A stretch of DNA of 5,608 nucleotides, from assembly GCA_030616665.1 (NCBI GenBank), contig JAUWWX010000070.1, positions 1 through 5,608 on the forward strand, given 5' to 3'. Each line of letters opens with the position of its first letter. Within the stretch, counting starts at the first letter, position 1. The position numbers and the translations under genes are program-made. Shown in pieces: positions 1 to 4,228 of the stretch. Source of the stretch: an archaeon. GTDB taxonomy: Archaea; Iainarchaeota; Iainarchaeia; Iainarchaeales; GCA-2688035. The notes under the pieces were generated by a model. The model saw only the letters and a list, made by a program, of their open reading frames with translations, was not told where the DNA came from and searched no databases.

Positions 1-204
1 GCTGTAGATGCAATTATCAGGTTTGAACTTAGGTGGGCAGTAGAGCATTTCAGAGATATAAAAATAACCCTGGTTGATGCGGAGAAATACGCGGTAGAGA
101 ATAGCAGGAAATACCTTGATTTTCAGAAGAGGTGGGTAGCGTTGATGCCGGAAATTGCTGGGGACAAGCAGACGGTGAAATACTTCAAGGACAAATTCGA
201 GTAA
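1..204 (+). CDS. Hypothetical protein, C-terminal fragment (5' end outside window)
   Basis: An open frame runs from the first base to a TAA at 202-204 and gives 67 residues. The codon use (AGG arginines, GAG/AAG rich) matches the genes downstream, so it reads as the end of a real gene. The fragment is charged and probably helical (RFELRWAVEHF, then AEKYAVENSRKYLDFQKRW), with no cysteine and no transmembrane segment. I do not recognise the family. The synthase that makes mannosyl-3-phosphoglycerate is often next to the phosphatase gene in archaea, so that identity is worth testing, but nothing in these residues supports it. A TATA promoter in the 63-base gap to the next gene suggests this gene is not obliged to share its transcript. 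Confidence 0.7.
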   Translation, partial: AVDAIIRFELRWAVEHFRDIKITLVDAEKYAVENSRKYLDFQKRWVALMPEIAGDKQTVKYFKDKFE

Positions 205-215
205 GACAAACCGGA

Positions 216-225
216 TTGCATGCAA
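216..225. promoter_or_regulatory. Perfect 10-bp palindrome upstream of the phosphatase promoter
   Basis: TTGCATGCAA is its own reverse complement. It lies 11 bases before the TATA box at 237-244, where archaeal activators or repressors can bind. A 10-bp palindrome can arise by chance, and no second copy was seen in the window, so a regulatory role is only a suggestion. Confidence 0.25.
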
Positions 226-229
226 AAAG

Positions 230-244
230 GCAAGAGTTAAATAT
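230..244 (+). promoter_or_regulatory. Archaeal BRE/TATA promoter for a leaderless transcript
   Basis: TTAAATAT at 237-244 is a good archaeal TATA box, preceded by the purine-rich BRE-like stretch GCAAGAG. Its centre is about 28 bases before the ATG at 268, so transcription should start at or within a few bases of that ATG. No Shine-Dalgarno sequence precedes the ATG (TTATTGTAAGA), which agrees with leaderless translation. Confidence 0.6.
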
Positions 245-267
245 CTGAACAGCTTTTTATTGTAAGA

Positions 268-1059
268 ATGCCACGCTTTGTTTTCTTTTCTGATTTGGAC
301 AGCACACTGCTTGATCACGACACATACTCCTTTGAGGAGGCAAAGCCTGCCCTGCAAAGAATAAGGCAGACGAACAGTTCCTTGGTGTTTTGCACAAGCA
401 AGACAAAGACCGAAAGCCTGGACTATGAGGAAAAGTTTTCATTAAGGGAGCCGTTCATAGTAGAGAACGGTGGCGCAATATACATTCCAAGAGGATATTT
501 CAAGCACGGAATAGCTGAAGCGGTTGCAGAGCAGGAATACCTTGCGCTGAGGCTTGGCACTGATGCGAAAGAACTTGAGGCAGTTGTCGACGCCCTTTCC
601 AAAAAGATTGGCATCACACCATTTCACAGGATGGGCATCTCTGAGGTAATGCAAGACCTTGGCTTAAATGAAGAGCAGGCTCGAAATGCAAAAGACAGGC
701 ATTTCACTGCCTCTTTCAAGAACCCTGGCAAGGAAATGGTTGAGAGGGCAAGGGCCTTCGTCGAGAAAAAGGGCTACACTCTCACAGTTGGAGGAAGGTA
801 CTGCGCTGTCATGAAGGGCAGCGACAAGGGAAAGGCAGTGCAAACGCTGCTGCAGCATTACAGAAAAGACTTTGCCAAAGTGGTTTCAGTTGGCTTGGGC
901 GATGCGCCAAACGATTTTCCAATGCTGAGGACATGCGACAAGGCTTTTTTGGTTGCAAAGAAAAATGGAAGTTATGCTTCGAATGAATTCCCAAAAGCTG
1001 AGGGTGTTGGGCCAAGTGGATGGAACAAAGCAGTTTTGGAGGTTTTGGGAAATGCCTAA
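268..1059 (+). CDS. mpgP: Mannosyl-3-phosphoglycerate phosphatase-like HAD-IIB hydrolase
   Basis: The 263-residue protein is a cytosolic HAD phosphatase of subfamily IIB and has the usual length for this family. Motif I is DLDST (9-13; Asp9 nucleophile, Asp11 general acid), motif II CTSKT (42-46), the motif III lysine lies in GSDKGKA (184-190, probably Lys187), and motif IV is GLGDAPNDFPML (209-220; Asp212 and Asp216 for Mg2+). VENGGAIYIP (65-74) and GPSGWNKAV (248-256) are typical of mannosyl-3-phosphoglycerate phosphatases. In the family the enzyme removes phosphate from mannosyl-3-phosphoglycerate to give the osmolyte mannosylglycerate. A glucosyl-3-phosphoglycerate or other sugar-phosphate substrate cannot be excluded, and no synthase is visible here. 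Motif I has Ser where HAD enzymes usually have Gly. The ATG at 268 is supported by the TATA spacing. The stop overlaps a short downstream ORF by 8 bases. Confidence 0.85.
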   Translation: MPRFVFFSDLDSTLLDHDTYSFEEAKPALQRIRQTNSSLVFCTSKTKTESLDYEEKFSLREPFIVENGGAIYIPRGYFKHGIAEAVAEQEYLALRLGTDAKELEAVVDALSKKIGITPFHRMGISEVMQDLGLNEEQARNAKDRHFTASFKNPGKEMVERARAFVEKKGYTLTVGGRYCAVMKGSDKGKAVQTLLQHYRKDFAKVVSVGLGDAPNDFPMLRTCDKAFLVAKKNGSYASNEFPKAEGVGPSGWNKAVLEVLGNA

Positions 1060-1133
1060 CGCAAAGAAGGCAGAGAAAAGCATGACAGTTCTGGAGGTTT
1101 TAAGGGATGCTTAATGCAAAGAAAGCGGAAAAG
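1031..1133 (+). repeat. Imperfect tandem duplication of the phosphatase/GH15 gene junction
   Basis: Copy A (1031-1078) and copy B (1086-1133) align without gaps at a 55-base offset, with 37 of 48 bases identical by hand count. Each copy contains the last codons of a phosphatase-like C-terminus (VLEVL), a GGAGGT ribosome binding site (1038-1043 and 1093-1098), an ATG 8 bases later (1052 and 1107), a TAA 2 bases after that ATG in a second frame, and the hydrolase N-terminal codons for NAKKAEK. Copy A serves as the true phosphatase C-terminus and copy B as the true hydrolase start. Differences in the NAKKAEK part are all synonymous, so this is not a fresh slippage product. Confidence 0.85.
1052..1114 (+). 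CDS. 20-codon chimeric short ORF created by the junction duplication
   Basis: The ORF starts at ATG 1052, 8 bases after GGAGGT (1038-1043), and stops at TAA 1112-1114. Residues 1-9 (MPNAKKAEK) repeat the N-terminus of the downstream hydrolase (MLNAKKAEK). Residues 13-20 (VLEVLRDA) repeat the C-terminus of the upstream phosphatase (VLEVLGNA). It overlaps the phosphatase stop by 8 bases and the hydrolase start by 8 bases, so it could act as a translational relay between them. Whether the peptide has any function of its own is unknown; it may only be a by-product of the duplication. The start, stop and binding site are seen directly; translation is inferred. Confidence 0.4.
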   Translation: MPNAKKAEKSMTVLEVLRDA

Positions 1134-2303
1134 ATTTTTGAGAAAAGCAGGCAGGTGCTGAGGGAAGTGCAAATGCCGAACGGCGGCCTGATGGCAACAC
1201 CTAAGGGCAAAAGGTATCCTTACATTTATCCAAGGGACCACAGCATCATAACCCTTGCATTAATCGAAGCAGGAATGATGCAGGAAGCAAGGAAGGCCGT
1301 TGGCTTCATTGTAAGAGCAGAGCACGGCAAGGGCGCTTTTCCTCAGAGGTTAACCCCTGAGGGGAAGGATGCAAGCTATAAGCCTGTGCAGATTGACGGA
1401 ACAGCCTTGGCAATAATCTCGTTTGCAAGGTTTTACAGGAAAAGCCATGACAAAAGGATTTTGCAAAAGCACTGGAAGAGGATGCAGAGGGCAGCAAATT
1501 ACATTGTTGCAAACATCGATGCTGACAAGAAGCTTGTGTTCACACCGAACAGCATTTTTGAATTCCCGCCATTGGAGCAGGGCCTGGAGGTCTGGGCAAA
1601 CGGCACCTGCTACGCCGCTTTGGGTGAGATGGAATTTTTGGCTCGGCAGCTCGGGAAGGGGATAAAAAAATTCTCTGCCGCAAGGCAGGGAATAAAAAAA
1701 GGCTGTGAAAAATTCCTGTGGACTGGCAGGGAGAAAAGATTTTTGAAGAAAATTAGGCTGAGGGAAAGCAGCAGCGTTGTGGTTACGGCTGACGCTTCAA
1801 CCTATGCCCTGGCTGAATTCGGAATGTTCTCTGACAATGACAAGAGGATTGTTTCAACCGTGCAGAGGATTGAAAAGGAATTATGGTATCCCGGCTTGGG
1901 CGGCATATGCCGGTATCCCAAGGCATTGGGGAGGAACAATGGGGGATTTGGCCCCTGGGCTATTTTTACCTGCATGCTTGCAAGGCATTTTATCAGGAGA
2001 GGCAAGAGAAAGCAGGCTGAAAAATACTTTGGCTGGGTAATGCGGAACAGCGAGAACGGGCTGTTGCCAGAGCACGTTGCAAAAGCAGATGAGTTTGAAG
2101 AGTATGTTTTGGACTACAGCAGCGCTGGCTTGCTGAGGCCTGACAGGAAGGTTTTGATTCAGAATGTCAGAAAGCAGCCCATGTTTAAGAAAAAGGGAAT
2201 TGCTTTTGTGACAATGCCCCTTGCCTGGAGCCACGCAGAGTTCATTTTAACCTGGAGCCTTTTCAAAAAGAGGTTTTTGCAAGGAAAAAAGGGCTTAAAA
2301 TAG
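1107..2303 (+). CDS. Cytosolic glycoside hydrolase, GH15 (glucoamylase/trehalase-like) family
   Basis: The 398-residue protein matches the (alpha/alpha)6-barrel catalytic domain of GH15 enzymes, which hydrolyse alpha-glucosides with inversion. Family-like landmarks in order are YPYIYPRDHS (37-46), QIDGTALA (95-102), SIFEF (149-153) with Glu152 in the place of the catalytic acid, GGFGPWAIFTCMLA (279-292), GLLPEH (318-323) with Glu322 in the place of the catalytic base, and MPLAWSHAEFI (370-380). It has no signal peptide and lacks the N-terminal beta-sandwich domain of many prokaryotic GH15 proteins, so it is short and intracellular. Possible substrates are glycogen-like glucan, maltooligosaccharide, trehalose or a glucosylglycerate; the sequence does not decide. 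GGAGGT (1093-1098) lies 8 bases before ATG 1107. It probably shares a transcript with the phosphatase, but the junction is duplicated. Confidence 0.8.
   Translation: MLNAKKAEKIFEKSRQVLREVQMPNGGLMATPKGKRYPYIYPRDHSIITLALIEAGMMQEARKAVGFIVRAEHGKGAFPQRLTPEGKDASYKPVQIDGTALAIISFARFYRKSHDKRILQKHWKRMQRAANYIVANIDADKKLVFTPNSIFEFPPLEQGLEVWANGTCYAALGEMEFLARQLGKGIKKFSAARQGIKKGCEKFLWTGREKRFLKKIRLRESSSVVVTADASTYALAEFGMFSDNDKRIVSTVQRIEKELWYPGLGGICRYPKALGRNNGGFGPWAIFTCMLARHFIRRGKRKQAEKYFGWVMRNSENGLLPEHVAKADEFEEYVLDYSSAGLLRPDRKVLIQNVRKQPMFKKKGIAFVTMPLAWSHAEFILTWSLFKKRFLQGKKGLK
2295..2302 (+). promoter_or_regulatory. Possible TATA box for the MscS gene, inside the GH15 stop region
   Basis: TTAAAATA overlaps the last codons of the hydrolase and is centred about 27 bases before ATG 2326, the spacing expected for a leaderless start. 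It falls in AT-rich lysine/stop codons and could be coincidental. If used, the transcript would begin downstream of the alternative TTG start at 2317. Confidence 0.3.
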
Positions 2304-2325
2304 TTTTCGTAGGTAGTTGATTAGA

Positions 2326-3381
2326 ATGCTTGAATGGCTTTTTGCAGCAAACTATTTTGGGAACAGCCTTTACCAAATTGCCTTGTTCTTTGCAAGCATT
2401 GTTTTGTCAATTGTGCTTGGCAAAATTGTTTACTACCTGATTAAAACCAGGGCAAGGCAGGCAGCAAAGAAAAGCAAGTCAAAGGTTGATGACCTTTTGC
2501 TGCACACCATTGAAAAGCCCCTCGTTTTTTTCCTCATAATAATTGGCATAGGGCTTGGGCTGCGCGCCCTCACCATTCCGGCAAGCATGCTCCAAACCAT
2601 AGACGCGATTTCTGGCGTTTTGATAACAATCGGAGCGGCATGGGTTGCGGTAAACCTTATCGATGCAGGGATAAAGCTTTACATTATGCCATTGGCTGAA
2701 GCCACTGACACAAGGCTTGATGACCAGCTTATACCAGTTGCAAGCAAGACAGTGAAATGGCTTATAATAATTTTTGCCCTGCTGCTCATAGTCAGCAGCT
2801 TTGGCTATGACATAACAGCGGTCCTGGCAGGGCTTGGCATTGGCGGACTTGCAATCGCCTTTGCCGCCCAGGAAACCATTTCCGACATGTTTGGAGGCCT
2901 AAGCATTCTCTTAAGCAAGCCATTCATGGTTGGGGACTGGCTTGACTTTGAGGGCATTGTGGGGGTTGTTGAAAGGGTTAGCCTGAGGCACACAACCATT
3001 CGAAACCTTGACAAAAGGCAGGTTGTGATACCAAACAGCAAGATTTCAAAGGGCGTTGTAGTAAACATCAGTTCTGCCCCGGCAAGAAAGATTTTGATGA
3101 ACCTTGGCTTAACCTATGAAACGCCTGTCAAAAAAATAAACAAGGCAATAAAGCTTGTTACTGACATAATCAACAAGCACCCTGACTGCGAAAATGACCC
3201 AATTGTGCAATTCTCGGAATTCAAGGACTTTTCCCTGAACCTGCTTGTAATCTATTATGCGGACAATGCCAAATGGTTTGGTGTAAGACCTGAGATAAAC
3301 ATGGCGATAAAGGAAGCCTTTGACAAAAACAAGATAGACTTTGCCTATCCCACACAGATGATTTACACGGCGAAGGCATAA
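2326..3381 (+). CDS. MscS-family small-conductance mechanosensitive ion channel
   Basis: Read from ATG 2326 the protein has 351 residues. Residue numbers here count from an in-frame TTG at 2317, three codons earlier. There are probably five transmembrane segments (about 19-43, 68-88, 98-124, 147-163 and the pore helix 167-199). The pore helix, glycine/alanine-rich with AGLGIGGLAIAFAAQETISD then FGGLSILLSKPF, is the MscS hallmark. The cytosolic beta domain follows (VGDWLDF, then RQVVIPNSKIS at 234-244), and then the mixed C-terminal domain. Length and layout resemble the archaeal MscMJ type rather than the three-helix E. coli MscS. Such channels open under membrane tension and release solutes on osmotic downshift. 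GGTAG at 2312-2316 sits 9 bases before ATG 2326 but directly touches TTG 2317, so I prefer the ATG. The gene begins 22 bases after the hydrolase. Confidence 0.93.
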   Translation: MLEWLFAANYFGNSLYQIALFFASIVLSIVLGKIVYYLIKTRARQAAKKSKSKVDDLLLHTIEKPLVFFLIIIGIGLGLRALTIPASMLQTIDAISGVLITIGAAWVAVNLIDAGIKLYIMPLAEATDTRLDDQLIPVASKTVKWLIIIFALLLIVSSFGYDITAVLAGLGIGGLAIAFAAQETISDMFGGLSILLSKPFMVGDWLDFEGIVGVVERVSLRHTTIRNLDKRQVVIPNSKISKGVVVNISSAPARKILMNLGLTYETPVKKINKAIKLVTDIINKHPDCENDPIVQFSEFKDFSLNLLVIYYADNAKWFGVRPEINMAIKEAFDKNKIDFAYPTQMIYTAKA

Positions 3382-3412
3382 TTTCACCTACGCTTGAAGG
3401 CTACAGATAGGC

Positions 3413-3431
3413 AAAAAAACACTGCTTTTTT
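3413..3431 (+). terminator. A-run/T-run terminator after the MscS gene
   Basis: A7 at 3413-3419 and T6 at 3426-3431 can form a weak A-T stem over a 6-base loop, and the T-run alone fits archaeal intrinsic termination. It lies about 30 bases past the MscS stop and just before the next promoter. Confidence 0.45.
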
Positions 3432-3437
3432 ACTGAC

Positions 3438-3452
3438 CGAAAGGTTTAAATA
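3438..3452 (+). promoter_or_regulatory. Archaeal BRE/TATA promoter of the DUF5320-DUF134 operon
   Basis: TTTAAATA at 3445-3452 is a near-ideal archaeal TATA box, preceded by the BRE-like CGAAAGG (3438-3444). Transcription should start about 25 bases downstream, near 3474. That leaves a leader of about 40 bases containing a strong AGGAGG ribosome binding site (3501-3506), unlike the leaderless phosphatase gene. Confidence 0.75.
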
Positions 3453-3454
3453 GG

Positions 3455-3476
3455 ATAATGAATATATATTCGTTAT
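3455..3476. promoter_or_regulatory. Palindromic operator-like site between TATA box and transcription start
   Basis: The 12-bp core GAATATATATTC (3460-3471) is a perfect palindrome. It extends to 22 bp (outer arms ATAA and TTAT) with one mismatched pair, 3459/3472. Its centre is about 17 bases downstream of the TATA box centre, so a bound dimer would block polymerase or TFB access. This suits a repressor site. The DUF134 helix-turn-helix protein encoded downstream is the obvious candidate binder, but that is inference. Confidence 0.55.
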
Positions 3477-3484
3477 ATGGTAAT

Positions 3485-3496
3485 GAATAATAATTC
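3485..3496. promoter_or_regulatory. Second, degenerate operator-like site in the leader
   Basis: GAATAATAATTC matches the upstream core at 9 of 12 positions and keeps the GAAT/ATTC ends. Both copies are led by TAATGAATA (3456-3464 and 3481-3489), giving a direct repeat at a 25-bp offset. It lies between the expected transcription start and the AGGAGG at 3501. Confidence 0.4.
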
Positions 3497-3514
3497 AAAA
3501 AGGAGGGATTGGAA

Positions 3515-3589
3515 ATGCCCAATAGAGACAAAACAGGCCCTGAAGGAAAGGGCTCAAAAACAGGCAGGGGCAAAGGACCCTGCAAGTAA
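3515..3589 (+). CDS. DUF5320-like microprotein, 24 residues
   Basis: ATG 3515 lies 8 bases after AGGAGG (3501-3506) and directly downstream of the best promoter in the window; TAA is at 3587-3589. The 24-residue product begins MPNRDKTGPEGKG and ends in GRGKGPCK. This matches the head of the next gene's product (MPxRDxTGPxGxG, then GRGxGPC) and the N-terminal signature of DUF5320 proteins. It stops just after the conserved Cys and lacks the Gly-rich extension and helical tail. The strong binding site, conserved motif and clean stop make it a believable gene below usual length cut-offs. Its function is unknown; the DUF5320 family is found with Fe-Mo-cofactor-like (NifX/NifB-type) and Mrp ATPase proteins in anaerobes. 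Confidence 0.7.
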   Translation: MPNRDKTGPEGKGSKTGRGKGPCK

Positions 3590-3631
3590 ATGATTAAACG
3601 AAAAAAGAAATTTTAGGAGGTGGAATACAAA

Positions 3632-3856
3632 ATGCCAGCAAGAGACAGTACAGGTCCCTTTGGGCAAGGCCCTATGAGCGGCAGAGGCCTTGGCCCTTGC
3701 GGCAGAGGGCTTGGCTTTGGAAGGGGCTTTGGCCGAGGGCTTGGTTACAGATACTGGGCTGCAAGGCCTGTTGAGCTAACCAAAGAGGAAAAGGTTAAAA
3801 TACTGAAGGCAGAGAAAGAGGATATAGAAAAGGCTCTCAAAGAGCTTGAGGAGTAA
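3632..3856 (+). CDS. DUF5320 family protein
   Basis: The 74-residue protein has a head MPARDSTGPFGQGPMSGRG (1-19), GPC with the only Cys at 23, a Gly/Arg/Phe-rich stretch to about residue 40 (GRGLGFGRGFGRGLGYR), and a charged helix likely to form a coiled coil (49-74, from LTKEEKVKILKAEKED). This is the standard DUF5320 layout. AGGAGGTG at 3615-3622 is 9 bases before ATG 3632; an in-frame GTG at 3620 lies inside that binding site and is rejected as the start. The family's biochemical role is not known. The low-complexity head and single Cys suggest nucleic-acid, metal or partner binding, which is inference. It is a paralogue of the 24-residue ORF 42 bases upstream and leads straight into the DUF134 gene, almost certainly on the same mRNA. 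Confidence 0.85.
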   Translation: MPARDSTGPFGQGPMSGRGLGPCGRGLGFGRGFGRGLGYRYWAARPVELTKEEKVKILKAEKEDIEKALKELEE

Positions 3857-3859
3857 GTG

Positions 3860-4192
3860 ATGAAAAAAATGCCTAGGCCTAGGTTATGCAGAAGGGTTTG
3901 GCTCGAGCCAAGCTTCACTTACTTCAAGCCGGCAGGCGTAAGAATTCGTGAATTGCAGGAGAGTGTGCTTGCGGTTGACGAATTCGAGGCAATAAGGCTG
4001 AAGGATTTGCTGCTGATGGAGCAGGAGGAAGCCGCAGCGAAGATGAACATTTCACAGCCGACATTTAATAGGTTGCTGCACAGTGCAAGAAAAAAGCTTG
4101 CCGATGCTATTGTGAACGGAAAGGCAATCAGGATAGAGGGCGGAAACTTTGAATTTGCGAGAGGCAGAAAGCGCAGAGGGAGAAAGCGTTAA
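3860..4192 (+). CDS. DUF134 (UPF0251) family DNA-binding protein
   Basis: The 110-residue product shows the DUF134 signature in order: MPRPRLCRRV (4-13), YFKPAGVRIRELQE (21-34), a VLAVDEFEAIRLKDL segment (36-50), then a sigma-70-region-4-like helix-turn-helix (about 53-84, QEEAAAKMNISQPTFNRLL) and NGKAIRIEGG (86-95). It ends in a basic tail, RGRKRRGRKR (101-110), suited to DNA contact. The family is thought to be regulatory and often sits with DUF5320 and Fe-Mo-cofactor-like genes. It is a candidate autoregulator at the palindromes near 3455-3496. GAGGAG (3848-3853) inside the previous gene is 6 bases before ATG 3860. GTG 3857 and ATG 3869 are alternative starts with poorer spacing. Only 3 bases separate it from the DUF5320 stop, so translation is probably coupled. 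Confidence 0.9.
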   Translation: MKKMPRPRLCRRVWLEPSFTYFKPAGVRIRELQESVLAVDEFEAIRLKDLLLMEQEEAAAKMNISQPTFNRLLHSARKKLADAIVNGKAIRIEGGNFEFARGRKRRGRKR

Positions 4193-4209
4193 AAACAATA
4201 CCCTGCTCC

Positions 4210-4228
4210 AATAGGTTGGTGACCTATT
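4210..4228 (+). promoter_or_regulatory. 7-bp hairpin covering the start region of the redox membrane protein
   Basis: AATAGGT (4210-4216) pairs perfectly with ACCTATT (4222-4228) around the loop TGGTG. All three possible starts (TTG 4216, GTG 4219, TTG 4228) and the GGTGA that could serve as ribosome binding site fall in or at the edge of it. It could limit translation as RNA or be a dyad operator as DNA. Confidence 0.4.

Noticed and set aside
1673..1690. Hairpin CTCTGCC-GCAA-GGCAGGG with a GNRA-type tetraloop
   Set aside because: It lies inside the GH15 coding sequence with only a 7-bp stem and one wobble pair; nothing else suggests an RNA element.
1664..1700. Two A7 runs that could cause slippage or frameshifting
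   Set aside because: Both encode lysines in the intact GH15 frame, which continues correctly on both sides; the runs are short and no alternative frame product is recognisable.
1881..2234. Open frame of 117 codons on the minus strand
   Set aside because: It is antisense to the GH15 catalytic region, whose motifs are clear; no family features or binding site were seen.
3590..3616. 8-codon ORF (MIKRKKKF) between the two DUF5320 genes
   Set aside because: It has no binding site and ends inside the next gene's Shine-Dalgarno sequence; such a short frame is expected by chance in AT-rich spacer.
3620..3631. GTG 3620 as start of the 74-residue DUF5320 protein
   Set aside because: The GTG is part of the AGGAGGTG binding site itself, and the family head begins at the ATG at 3632.
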